Of a stretch of DNA of 9,422 nucleotides, positions 1 to 6,329 are shown piece after piece. Below the pieces are notes generated by a model, which ran no database searches, was not told the origin of the DNA, and saw only the letters and a list, made by a program, of their open reading frames with translations. Made by a program: the position numbers and the translations under genes. Where the stretch lies: NCBI GenBank assembly GCA_023419875.1, contig JAEZXM010000515.1:1-9422 (forward strand), written 5' to 3'. Numbering within the stretch: the first letter of the stretch is position 1; each line of letters starts with the position of its first letter. The DNA is from Pseudomonadota bacterium (GTDB taxonomy: Bacteria > Myxococcota > Myxococcia > Myxococcales > Anaeromyxobacteraceae).

Positions 1-583
1 CGCTGCGGTCGCGCACCAGCCGCTCGGTCTCGCGGGCGTGGGCGAGCTGGTCCTCGGCGTGGCGGACCGCCTGCTCGCTCGCCTGCGCGCCGAAGTACAC
101 CTCGGCCACCGAGGCGGCGAGCTCCATGCGCCGCCGCTCGTCGTCCGCGGCCTCGGCGCCGGCGGCCTTGCCCGCCGCGCGCTGGCCCGCCGTGAGGCGG
201 CCGCCCATGTAGAGGGGCAGCGTGAGGGTGGCGCCGGCACCGAACCCTCCCACGGCCGACGGGTCGTTCAGCCGGGACGGGTCGAAGTCCGCGGGCGCGA
301 TCCTTCCCTGGTCGAGCTTCAGCCCGAAGGCCATCATCGGCTCGTCGGTGCGGATCCCGCGGACCTCGAGGCGGAGCGTGGGGAGCCGGGCGTTCCGCGC
401 CCGCCCCGCCTCCGCGCGTGCCGCCTCGACCTGGGAGCGCGAGGCGAGGAGGGCGGGGTTCTCCGCCCAGGCGGCGCGGATCGCGTCCCCCACCGCGACC
501 GAGCTCGGATCGGCGTGGACCAGCGTGGGTGCTGCGGCGACGGCCAGGGCGGCGAGCAAAGCTCGTTCTCGTGCGGGGCTCAC
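1..583 (-). CDS. TolC-family outer-membrane efflux protein, N-terminal part (runs off left edge)
   Basis: About 194 codons are visible; the rest lies beyond the left edge. Proteins of this family form trimeric outer-membrane channels that work with inner-membrane pumps (RND, ABC or MFS) and a periplasmic adaptor. The reading begins MSPARERALLAALAVAAAP and has a short signal peptide, probably cut after VHA (about residue 24). The mature part has typical outer-membrane efflux protein features: DAIRAAWAENPALLASR, then an alanine/arginine-rich amphipathic helix, then LPTLRLEVRG, then the beta-strand segment TLTLPLYMGGRLTAGQ, then a long helix. The GTG start is chosen because GAGG(AA) (586-591) lies just upstream and no ATG occurs in frame nearby. 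It is last in a leftward run of five genes, behind a DUF2892 membrane gene. Adaptor and pump genes would be expected further left, which cannot be checked here. The family call is firm; the substrate is unknown. Confidence 0.88.
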   Translation of the reverse strand, partial: MSPARERALLAALAVAAAPTLVHADPSSVAVGDAIRAAWAENPALLASRSQVEAARAEAGRARNARLPTLRLEVRGIRTDEPMMAFGLKLDQGRIAPADFDPSRLNDPSAVGGFGAGATLTLPLYMGGRLTAGQRAAGKAAGAEAADDERRRMELAASVAEVYFGAQASEQAVRHAEDQLAHARETERLVRDRS

Positions 584-698
584 GGTTCCTCGGAGCCACG
601 CGCTCGCAGGACGGTGCAGCGGTACCCGCTTCGTGCCGGCGTGAACCCTTCGGCGCGCGACCGGCTCCCACGCAGATCGGCGCGGAAGCGGGCGGAGC

Positions 699-932
699 TC
701 AGCATCCCTCCCGCTCGGGCGCCGGGGCGCGGGCCGCGGACGTCGTTCGGCGGAGGCAGATCTCGAGCGGACAGAAGCGCGTGAACGCGCTCTGGAGCAG
801 GTTCGCCCCCACGAAGGCGGTGAACCAGAGAAAGCCCGCGCTCACGTACAGCGGGCTCGCCTCCGCGCCCAGCGCGAGCGAGAGGAGGACGAACGAGCCT
901 GCGACGGCCCTGATGACACGTTCCGTGTTCAT
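699..932 (-). CDS. DUF2892 (YgaP-type) small inner-membrane protein
   Basis: A 77-residue protein starting MNTERVIRAVAGSFVLLSL. It has two predicted membrane helices (about residues 7-24 and 31-49), followed by the family hallmark QSAFTRFCPLEI, with the conserved Cys-Pro-Leu-Glu at 54-57. This is the DUF2892 family, also seen as the membrane tail of YgaP-like proteins. Its function is not established; it often stands alone or near efflux and sulfur-transfer genes. The C-terminal tail after residue 60 is Arg/Ala-rich and probably cytoplasmic. The ATG start has an excellent ribosome-binding site, AAGGAG (938-943), five bases upstream. It lies 82 bases after the glycine-rich membrane gene and 115 bases before the TolC gene, on the same strand, so co-transcription with the efflux gene is plausible. 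Confidence 0.85.
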   Translation of the reverse strand: MNTERVIRAVAGSFVLLSLALGAEASPLYVSAGFLWFTAFVGANLLQSAFTRFCPLEICLRRTTSAARAPAPEREGC

Positions 933-1014
933 GGACTCTCCTTGCCCCCCGGCGGCAGGTGAGAGCCCGGGCCGCGGCGACGGGTTCGGCGCGGCCGGCG
1001 GTCGAGCCGGATCG

Positions 1015-1356
1015 TCAGCCGGCCGTCGGTCCGGGGGCGCGCCGATTGGAGACGGCTCCGCCGATCGCCGCGCCGACGAAGATCCCGAGATCCACGAGCA
1101 GGACGGCCACGCCGCCGGCGATCCCCGCGAGGAAGCCGATCACTGGCAGCCCGAAGGCGGCGAGGACGATCGCCAGCACCACCCCGACGACCACGGCCGG
1201 GAGCACGGCGGCGGTGAGCGCCCGCCCGACGTTTCCCGCCTTGTAGCCGCCGATCGCCCCCCCGATGAGGCCGTTCACGCCGGGCACGAAGAACAGCAGG
1301 AGGGTCACGACGACCATCCAGAGCGAGGCCGCCACGATGGAAGAGCGCTCTTGCAT
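1015..1356 (-). CDS. Small glycine-rich integral membrane protein, function unknown
   Basis: A 113-residue protein beginning MQERSSIVAASLWMVVV. Three or four hydrophobic segments are visible (about residues 8-25, 47-69, 71-89 and 90-102). Two glycine-zipper-like stretches, GLIGGAIGGYKAGNVG (29-44) and GIFVGAAIGG (91-100), suggest tightly packed helices. The tail is short and polar (SNRRAPGPTAG). There is no catalytic motif. It loosely resembles DUF5518-like or other small glycine-rich membrane proteins, but I cannot place it with confidence. The ATG at 1356 is preferred over a TTG six codons upstream because GGAGGA (1364-1369) sits seven bases before the ATG. The start is 39 bases from the thiD stop, on the same strand, so the two are probably co-transcribed. 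The protein is almost certainly membrane-embedded; its role is not known. Confidence 0.72.
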   Translation of the reverse strand: MQERSSIVAASLWMVVVTLLLFFVPGVNGLIGGAIGGYKAGNVGRALTAAVLPAVVVGVVLAIVLAAFGLPVIGFLAGIAGGVAVLLVDLGIFVGAAIGGAVSNRRAPGPTAG

Positions 1357-1363
1357 GTCCGTT

Positions 1364-1369
1364 TCCTCC
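1364..1369 (-). promoter_or_regulatory. Ribosome-binding site that sets the start of the glycine-rich membrane protein
   Basis: On the minus strand GGAGGA ends seven bases before the ATG at 1356. A TTG at 1374 lies upstream of this element in the same frame and has no such site, so it is rejected as the start. Confidence 0.75.
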
Positions 1370-1395
1370 CGCAACCCAATCTCCGGTTCTTCGCC

Positions 1396-2178
1396 TCACC
1401 ATCCGTGCAGGTGGTTCACCGGCCCGCGCCCTCGGCCCACGGCATACGAGGTTCGGAGGCCCTCGGTCAGCCACGCCTTCGCCCGGCGGATCGCCTCCAG
1501 CAGCTCGTCGCCGAGCGCGAGGCGGGCGCAGACGGCGGCGGAGAGCGTGCACCCCGCGCCGTGGACGTTGCGGGTGTCGATCCGCGGCTCCGTGAGCTCG
1601 ACCACGCCGCGCACATCGCAGAAGACGTCAGTGGCGTCTCCGTCCGGGAGGCCTCCGCCCTTGACGAGCACCGCCGCCGCGCCCCACGCGTGCAGGTCGC
1701 GGGCCGCGGCGCGCATCTCCTCCACCGTGCGGACCGGGTGCCCGAGGAGCGCCGCCGCCTCGTGCAGGTTGGGCGTGAGGAGGGCCGCCCGCGGCAGGAG
1801 GTGCTCGACGTAGGCGCGCTCCGTCGCCGGATCGACCAGGCGATCTCCGCTCTTCGCGACCATCACCGGATCGACGACCAGGGGCCCGAGCGCGAACCTT
1901 CGCGCCGCCTCGCCGACGGCCTCGACGATCGCGGCGGAGGCGAGCATGCCGGTCTTCGTCGCCGCGGGCCGCAGGTCGGTCGCGACCGCCTCGATCTGCG
2001 CGCGGACGAGCCCGGGCGAGACCGCCTCCCAGGCGAAGACGCCCACCGAGTTCTGCGCCGTCACCGCGGTGATCGCCGAGGCGCCGTGGAGCCGGTGGGC
2101 CGCGAACGTGCGCAGGTCGGCCTGGATGCCGGCGCTGCCGCCGGAGTCGGAGCCGGCGATCGTGAGGGCGACCCGCAT
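1396..2178 (-). CDS. thiD: Hydroxymethylpyrimidine/phosphomethylpyrimidine kinase (thiamine biosynthesis)
   Basis: A 260-residue member of the ribokinase-fold ThiD family. The enzyme phosphorylates HMP and then HMP-phosphate with ATP to give HMP-pyrophosphate, which ThiE joins to the thiazole unit; it acts in the cytoplasm. Family motifs appear in order: TIAGSDSGGSAGIQAD (6-21), VTAQNS (39-44), KTGML (75-79), VVDPVMVAKSG (101-111), LLTPN (133-137), VKGG (172-175) and the anion-hole/catalytic HGAGCTLSAA (206-215) with Cys210. Length is normal and no key residue is missing. The ATG start follows directly on GGGG, a weak ribosome-binding site, and lies 43 bases after the histidine kinase stop. 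No other thiamine gene is in the window, and no THI-box riboswitch can be seen in the short upstream gap, so expression is probably driven from the kinase promoter. Confidence 0.95.
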   Translation of the reverse strand: MRVALTIAGSDSGGSAGIQADLRTFAAHRLHGASAITAVTAQNSVGVFAWEAVSPGLVRAQIEAVATDLRPAATKTGMLASAAIVEAVGEAARRFALGPLVVDPVMVAKSGDRLVDPATERAYVEHLLPRAALLTPNLHEAAALLGHPVRTVEEMRAAARDLHAWGAAAVLVKGGGLPDGDATDVFCDVRGVVELTEPRIDTRNVHGAGCTLSAAVCARLALGDELLEAIRRAKAWLTEGLRTSYAVGRGRGPVNHLHGW

Positions 2179-2221
2179 CCCCGTTCAGATACTCCGGCGG
2201 GAGACTGCCGGGAAGGGCCAT

Positions 2222-3490
2222 TCATGGGCCCGGAGCGGAGCGCGGCAGGACGACGTGGAACTCGGTACCGTCGTCGGGCCCGGAGCGGACCTCGATCTCG
2301 CCGCCGTGGGCGCGAGCGATCTCGCGGACGATGAACAGGCCGAGCCCGAGGCTCCGGGGCTCGCCGCCGGAACGGGCCGTGCCGCGTCGGAAGGGATCGA
2401 ACAGCGTCGCGAGGCGGTCGGGCGGGATGGGCGCGCCCCCGTTCCGGACGCAAAGGTGGAGCAGGGAGCCCTCCGCGCGGACCTCGACGCCGACCGGCGA
2501 GCCCTCGCCGTGCTGGAGCGCGTTTCCGACCAGGTTCGAGACGAGCTGGACGAGCCGGTCCGCGTCCCCGGTCATGCGGAGGTCGCCGGCGCGATCGAGC
2601 GTGATGCAGTCGGCCCCTTCCTTCGCGGACAGCTCCTGGAGCGCGCGGCCGGCGAGCTCTCCGAGATCCGTCGTTTCGTGCCGCACCGCAATCCCGAGAC
2701 CGCCGCGCGCGGCGCTGAAGTCGAGGACGTCGCCGATCATCCTCGACATGCGGGCTGCGCTCGCCCGCAGGAGCTGCAGCGCGCGATCCTGCGCGGGCGC
2801 GAGTGGGCCGGCCCGCTGCACGAGCTCCGCGGCACCGACGATCGCCCCGAGCGGCGTCCGCAGGTCGTGCCCCACCACGGCGAGGAGCCGCTCGAGCAGC
2901 TCCCGGGAGCGCTCCGCCTCGCGCCGCGCCTCCTGCTCCGCCTCGAACAGGCGCGCGCGCTCGAAGGCCTCGGCCGAGAGCCTCGCGAGCGCCTCGATGA
3001 GGATCCGCTCCTCCTCGGGAAAGGGCTCCTGCCGATCGAAGGTGAAGCCGATGACCCCGGGGCAACGATCGCCGACGACCAGGGGGACGACCGCGCAACC
3101 GGACTCGCCTCGCCGGGCCCGGAGCGGCTCCAGCACGGGATACCGGGCGCGGATCTCCTCGGGCGTCTCGAGCCAGACGGCGCGGCGGCCGAGGATCGCG
3201 TCGCGGATCGGCAGCCGCGCGCCCGAGCGGGAGAGGTCGTCCAGCTCGCGGTACTCCTTCTCCGTGAGGCCGCGGCCGAAGACCAGCTCGAGCCGACCCG
3301 GCCGCATCATCCAGACGATGCCCGCCGCCCGGGCGCCGAATCGCTCGAGCCCCTGCTCGAGGAGCACCCGGGCGACGTCGCGCATGGAGACGGCGACCGA
3401 CAGCTCGGCGGTGAACTGCTGGAGCCGCCGCAGCCGCTCCCCCGCGTCCTGGCCCGCCAGCGTGGGTTGCTCGAAGCTCGACCGAAGCAC
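2222..3490 (-). CDS. Soluble GAF-domain sensor histidine kinase
   Basis: A 422-residue cytoplasmic kinase with no membrane segment. A GAF sensor domain (about 20-180) is followed by a short coiled coil (EAEQEARREAERSRELLERL), a HisKA domain with VGHDLRTPLGAI (phospho-acceptor His208), and a HATPase_c domain. The ATPase shows N box NLVGNALQHG (319-328), a G1 region read as VRNGGAPIP, F box LFDPFRRG and G2 LGLGLFIV (381-388). In G1 the usual Asp is Asn350; similar NGG-PI forms occur in active bacterial kinases, so this alone does not argue for a dead enzyme. The start is GTG at 3490, the first acceptable start after an in-frame TGA; the ribosome-binding site is poor. It is first in a leftward run (kinase, thiD, two membrane genes, TolC) and diverges from a hybrid kinase. 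No cognate DNA-binding regulator is adjacent. The GAF ligand is unknown. Confidence 0.92.
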   Translation of the reverse strand: MLRSSFEQPTLAGQDAGERLRRLQQFTAELSVAVSMRDVARVLLEQGLERFGARAAGIVWMMRPGRLELVFGRGLTEKEYRELDDLSRSGARLPIRDAILGRRAVWLETPEEIRARYPVLEPLRARRGESGCAVVPLVVGDRCPGVIGFTFDRQEPFPEEERILIEALARLSAEAFERARLFEAEQEARREAERSRELLERLLAVVGHDLRTPLGAIVGAAELVQRAGPLAPAQDRALQLLRASAARMSRMIGDVLDFSAARGGLGIAVRHETTDLGELAGRALQELSAKEGADCITLDRAGDLRMTGDADRLVQLVSNLVGNALQHGEGSPVGVEVRAEGSLLHLCVRNGGAPIPPDRLATLFDPFRRGTARSGGEPRSLGLGLFIVREIARAHGGEIEVRSGPDDGTEFHVVLPRSAPGP

Positions 3491-3695
3491 GTGGGTCTCT
3501 CGGAGCCATCCAATACCTCGTACTCGGAGTCACGCGCACCGTTCCGGGAAGGCCAGGTGCCCGACCACCCACCGGACCGAAGCGGCTCGGCCGGGGGGAG
3601 CGGTTCCCTGGCGGGAGCGCACGCGGGTGCAGACACTTTGACACGTGCGGAGTGCGGCCGCGCTCCGGGCTCGGTCGCACGCGCCGGAGTTCGCG
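3491..3695. promoter_or_regulatory. Divergent intergenic region between two kinase genes
   Basis: These 205 bases lie between the leftward GAF kinase and the rightward hybrid kinase, so at least two promoters should be here. The only recognisable element is a perfect -35-like TTGACA at 3638-3643 on the plus strand, but no good -10 box follows at 16-18 bases. CACGTG palindromes occur at 3488-3493 (overlapping the kinase start) and 3642-3647. No convincing sigma-54 -24/-12 element was found. The promoter assignment is tentative. Confidence 0.35.
3686..3689 (+). promoter_or_regulatory. Ribosome-binding site that sets the start of the hybrid kinase
   Basis: GGAG lies six bases before the ATG at 3696. 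An in-frame GTG at 3645 lacks such a site and would add 17 poorly conserved residues, so the ATG is preferred. Confidence 0.6.
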
Positions 3696-5327
3696 ATGCC
3701 ACCCGCCGACCTGCCCCCCGACCATCCGACCCGGTCCCCGGGGGAGCGGGAGGGGACGGCCGAGCACACCCGCGAGCTGGAGGCGAGGATCGAGCGGCTC
3801 GAGCGCGAGCTGGGGGAGCACGCGCGGGCCGAGGAGCGGCTGCGAGAGAGCGAGCGGCGGTTCCGCCTGCTCGCCGAGGCCGGTCCCCAGATCCTCTGGT
3901 CCGCGCTTCCGAACGGCGAGCTCGACTACGTCAACGGGCGCGGCGCGGAGTACTGCGGTGTCCCCGTGGAGCGCGGGCTGGCGCACCGGTGGCTCGACTT
4001 CGTGCACCCCGACGACCGGGATCGCGTGCGGCGCCGGTGGCGCCGGTCGGTCAAGGCGGGGGTCGTGTACAGCACCGAGTTCCGCCTGCTGCGCGCGGAC
4101 GGCGCCCATCGCTGGCAGCTCGTGCGCGCGCTCCCCATGCGCAGTCCCCACGGCAGGATCCTTCAGTGGTTCGGGAGCGCGACCGACATCGAGGACGAGA
4201 AGCGCGTCCAGCAGACGATCCAGGAGGAGGACCGGCGCAAGGACGAGTTCCTCGCCATTCTCGGGCACGAGCTCCGCAACCCGCTCACCCCGCTGCGGAC
4301 CGCGCCGCACGTCCTCCGGCGTGCGCCCCCCGGCGGCGAGGTGTTCACGCGCGTGGTGGACATGGTGGAACGACAGGTGAACCTCATGGCGCGGCTCGTG
4401 GACGACCTGCTGGAGGTCTCACGGATCGCCCGCGGCCGTCTGGTGCTCAGGCTCGCTCACATCGACGTCGCCGCCGCGGTGCGCGTGCTCCTCGAGGATC
4501 GCCGGGAGAGCTCGAAGGCGACCGGGGTGGAGTGGGTCGCGGAGATCCCGGAGCCGGTCTGGGCCGAGGCGGACCCCGCGCGCTTCTCCCAGGCCGTCGG
4601 AAACCTCCTCGACAACGCCGAGCGCTACACGCCCTCCGGGGGCACCGTGCGGGTCTCGGTCCGCGCGGAGGGGAAGCTCGTTGCCGTGACCGTCCGCGAC
4701 GACGGCGTCGGGTTCGACCTGGCGGCCCAGGAGCACCTGTTCGATCCCTTCGTTCGACCCCGGGGCGCACCGCGCGAGACCGGCGGCGGTCTCGGCCTCG
4801 GGCTGCCGCTCGTGAAGCAGCTCGCGGAGCTGCACGGCGGGAGCGTCGAGGGGCGCAGCGACGGGCCCGGGCTGGGGGCCACGTTCACGATACATCTCCC
4901 GCGGGCGCCCACCCCCGCCGCGGCGCGCGCTCCCGAGATGGATGTGGCGGCGCCGCCGGTGCCCGGCCCGCGCCGCATCCTCGTGGTCGAGGACAACGCC
5001 GACGCCGCCGAGAGCCTGCGGATCATGCTCGAGCAGGAGGGGCACGAGGTGGTGATCGCGTGCACGGGCGAGGAGGGCGTGGCGCGCGCCCGGGAGCTCC
5101 ACCCGCACGTGGTGCTCTCGGACATCGGGCTTCCGGGGATCAGCGGTTACGAGCTGGCGCGGGCCCTCCGCGCGGAACACGGCCTCGAGGCGCACCTCGT
5201 GGCGATCACCGGGTACGGGCAGGCGCGCGACAAGGAGGAGGCGCTCCGCTGCGGTTTCGAGCGCCACCTGACGAAGCCCTTCGACCAGCACACCCTGCTC
5301 CAGGTGCTGCGCGAGCTGCGGCCCTGA
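3696..5327 (+). CDS. Soluble PAS hybrid histidine kinase with C-terminal receiver domain
   Basis: A 543-residue cytoplasmic protein without membrane segments. Order of parts: an N-terminal coiled coil (about 20-52, rich in E, R and L), a PAS domain (about 53-170, ending in the PAC-like FGSATDIEDEKR), HisKA with FLAILGHELRNPLTPL (His191), HATPase_c with N box NLLDNAERYTP (303-313), G1 DDGVGF (335-340) and G2 GLGLGL (365-370), a Pro/Ala linker (403-426), and a receiver domain. The receiver has acidic residues E432/D433, phospho-acceptor Asp476 in LSDIGLPGISGYE, Thr505 in AITGYG and Lys527 in LTKPF, so it looks fully competent. Phosphate would pass from His191 to Asp476 and perhaps on to another protein; no histidine phosphotransfer domain is seen. 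It diverges from the GAF kinase and converges on a single-domain regulator 11 bases downstream. The PAS signal (possibly redox or a bound ligand) cannot be read from sequence. Confidence 0.93.
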   Translation: MPPADLPPDHPTRSPGEREGTAEHTRELEARIERLERELGEHARAEERLRESERRFRLLAEAGPQILWSALPNGELDYVNGRGAEYCGVPVERGLAHRWLDFVHPDDRDRVRRRWRRSVKAGVVYSTEFRLLRADGAHRWQLVRALPMRSPHGRILQWFGSATDIEDEKRVQQTIQEEDRRKDEFLAILGHELRNPLTPLRTAPHVLRRAPPGGEVFTRVVDMVERQVNLMARLVDDLLEVSRIARGRLVLRLAHIDVAAAVRVLLEDRRESSKATGVEWVAEIPEPVWAEADPARFSQAVGNLLDNAERYTPSGGTVRVSVRAEGKLVAVTVRDDGVGFDLAAQEHLFDPFVRPRGAPRETGGGLGLGLPLVKQLAELHGGSVEGRSDGPGLGATFTIHLPRAPTPAAARAPEMDVAAPPVPGPRRILVVEDNADAAESLRIMLEQEGHEVVIACTGEEGVARARELHPHVVLSDIGLPGISGYELARALRAEHGLEAHLVAITGYGQARDKEEALRCGFERHLTKPFDQHTLLQVLRELRP

Positions 5328-5338
5328 ACGAGGACCGG

Positions 5339-5743
5339 CTACCGCTCGGACGCCGCGTCTCGATCGCGGCAGGCCTCGCGGAGCGCCTGCACGAGGACGG
5401 CGGGGCTGGCGGGCTTGAGCAACGTGCGCGCGACCGAGGCCTGGACGCTCGCCAGCGCCCGGTGGTCGCCCGAGACGGCGATCACCGGAATGCCCGCGAG
5501 GAGGGCGTCGGAGCCGAGCTTCGCGACGAGGACCTCGCCGCGCTCCCCCGCGAGCGCGAGGTCGAGGACGACGGCAGAAGGCATGAACCCGTTCGCGAGG
5601 AGCTGGTCCACCTCGGCGAGGCTGCGCGCGCACCGTACGTCCGTGAAGCCCTCGAACACCAGCACCTCGTCCAGCGTGCGAAGCGTGTCGAGGTCGTCGT
5701 CCACGACGAGCACCCGTGCGCAGGGAGGAGGCGGTGTGACCAA
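5339..5743 (-). CDS. Single-domain response regulator (CheY-like receiver)
   Basis: 134 residues consisting of a receiver domain only. Conserved sites are present: acidic cluster VVDDD (13-17), phospho-acceptor Asp61 in VVLDLAL, Ser91 in AVSGDH, and Lys110-Pro111 in LLKP. The loop after Asp61 reads ALAGERGEVL in place of the common MPxMDG form. With no output domain, it may act as a phosphate shuttle or sink, or by protein binding. The start is uncertain: the TTG used here has no clear ribosome-binding site. The frame stays open further upstream with no ATG or GTG, and the next internal candidate (GTG at residue 11) would cut into the first beta strand. It lies 127 bases after the STAS-like gene on the same strand and converges with the hybrid kinase, its most likely phosphate donor by position. 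The receiver call is firm; the partner is inferred. Confidence 0.88.
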   Translation of the reverse strand: MVTPPPPCARVLVVDDDLDTLRTLDEVLVFEGFTDVRCARSLAEVDQLLANGFMPSAVVLDLALAGERGEVLVAKLGSDALLAGIPVIAVSGDHRALASVQASVARTLLKPASPAVLVQALREACRDRDAASER

Positions 5744-5750
5744 GCGGCGG

Positions 5751-5765
5751 TCAATCTGACATTGA
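5751..5765. promoter_or_regulatory. AT-rich inverted repeat, candidate operator
   Basis: TCAAT-ctgac-ATTGA is a perfect 5-5-5 inverted repeat. It is conspicuous because it is AT-rich within otherwise very GC-rich DNA. It lies 8-22 bases upstream of the response regulator's proposed start, where a bound protein would affect transcription or translation. It does not match the FNR/CRP consensus. A short repeat like this can arise by chance. Confidence 0.25.
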
Positions 5766-5870
5766 TGGCGAGCGGTCGCCAGGAGGCTGTCCGGACCCCG
5801 GGGAAAGGCCGATCCCTCGCCAGGCGTCCCGGGCGCGCAGGGCTCACCTCGTGCTGGGGAGGTTCGCCCC

Positions 5871-6149
5871 TCAGTGATGGGCGCCGGTCATGTATCGGAG
5901 CATGCGGTGCTGGTGCTGCGAGAGACCCACGAGCTCGATGTTGCGACCGTACGTGGACGCGAGCTCCTGCGCGAGCACCGCCACCACGTGGTCCTGGAAG
6001 AGGCGCACGTGATGAAAGTGGACGCGAACGCGCCGGCGGGGGGCGACCCGTGAGAGGACCTCCGCGAGCTTCCGCGCCTCGTCCTCGTCGAACACGCCCT
6101 GGATCCGGAGCTCCAGCCGCTCCGCGCCGGTGGACGGGTGCTCCTTCAT
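5871..6149 (-). CDS. Small STAS-like protein
   Basis: A 92-residue protein, MKEHPSTGAERLELRIQGVF onward. Alternating beta strands and helices fit a STAS (anti-sigma-factor-antagonist-like) fold: strand LELRIQGVF, helix DEDEARKLAEVLSRV, strand RVRVHFHHV, helix HVVAVLAQELAS, strand NIELVGL, and final helix SQHQHRMLRYM. The typical DSSG phospho-serine loop of SpoIIAA is absent (the loop reads RLFQDHVVAV), so regulation by serine kinases is unlikely. Nine of 92 residues are His, including a C-terminal His-His and an HFHH cluster, which might bind metal. The ATG at 6149 is preferred; an in-frame ATG at 6245 adds 32 low-complexity residues running into the sigma-54 remnant. No clear ribosome-binding site is visible for either. 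It sits between the multicopper oxidase and the lone receiver, on the same strand. The fold is inferred by pattern only and the role is unknown. Confidence 0.62.
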   Translation of the reverse strand: MKEHPSTGAERLELRIQGVFDEDEARKLAEVLSRVAPRRRVRVHFHHVRLFQDHVVAVLAQELASTYGRNIELVGLSQHQHRMLRYMTGAHH

Positions 6150-6240
6150 GGTACCGGACGAGGTAGTGCCGTCGGGGCCGAGCCGCAACCGGGTGCGGTG
6201 CGTTGAATCGATCGGATCCGCCGGCCGAGCGCCCGGCAGG

Positions 6241-6329
6241 TCCATCCTGAAGCACCCCCAGCAGGCGGGCCTGGGCGTCCGGCGGCAGCTCGCCGACCTC
6301 GTCCAGGAAGATCGGTGCGACCCTCGCCA
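6241..6329 (-). pseudogene. Fragment of a sigma-54-dependent activator AAA+ domain
   Basis: Just behind the multicopper oxidase stop codon, the minus strand reads IFLDEVGELPPDAQARLL then GVLQDG (6241-6312). This matches the Walker B region and following helix of NtrC-type activators (typically TLFLDEVGELP...QAKLLRVLQ.G). The Walker A GETGTGKE, the GAFTGA loop, the arginine-finger region and the DNA-binding helix-turn-helix are all absent. Upstream homology stops near Ile, where the oxidase gene ends. Downstream the frame stays open but loses likeness to the family, apart from a weak GGS...VAAR that could continue the homology. I read it as the remains of a deleted regulator gene. The frame opens with an ATG overlapping the oxidase stop (TGATG), so translation of a short peptide cannot be excluded. 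Confidence 0.6.

Noticed and set aside
2179..2221. Thiamine (TPP) riboswitch in front of thiD
   Set aside because: The gap is only 43 bases and shows no THI-box sequence; it is too short for the aptamer.
3488..3647. Pair of CACGTG palindromes flanking the divergent spacer as operators
   Set aside because: A six-base palindrome occurs often in GC-rich DNA; one copy overlaps a start codon and there is no further symmetry around either.
3645..3695. Upstream GTG start for the hybrid kinase
   Set aside because: It has no ribosome-binding site, overlaps a TTGACA promoter-like element, and adds 17 residues outside any domain.
1946..6166. Very long plus-strand open frame (about 1,400 codons)
   Set aside because: It runs antisense to or out of frame with the kinase, thiD and receiver genes, its composition is Arg/Pro/Ala-rich with no domain, and such stop-free frames are expected by chance in DNA this GC-rich. 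The same applies to 418-2334 (+) and 2061-4310 (-).
6220..6237. GC-rich hairpin (GCCGG-N8-CCGGC) behind the multicopper oxidase as a terminator
   Set aside because: The stem is only five pairs with no T-tract; such hairpins are common by chance at this GC content.
6150..6245. 32-residue N-terminal extension of the STAS-like protein
   Set aside because: It is low-complexity and runs into the sigma-54 activator remnant in another frame; the conserved-looking fold starts after Met at 6149.
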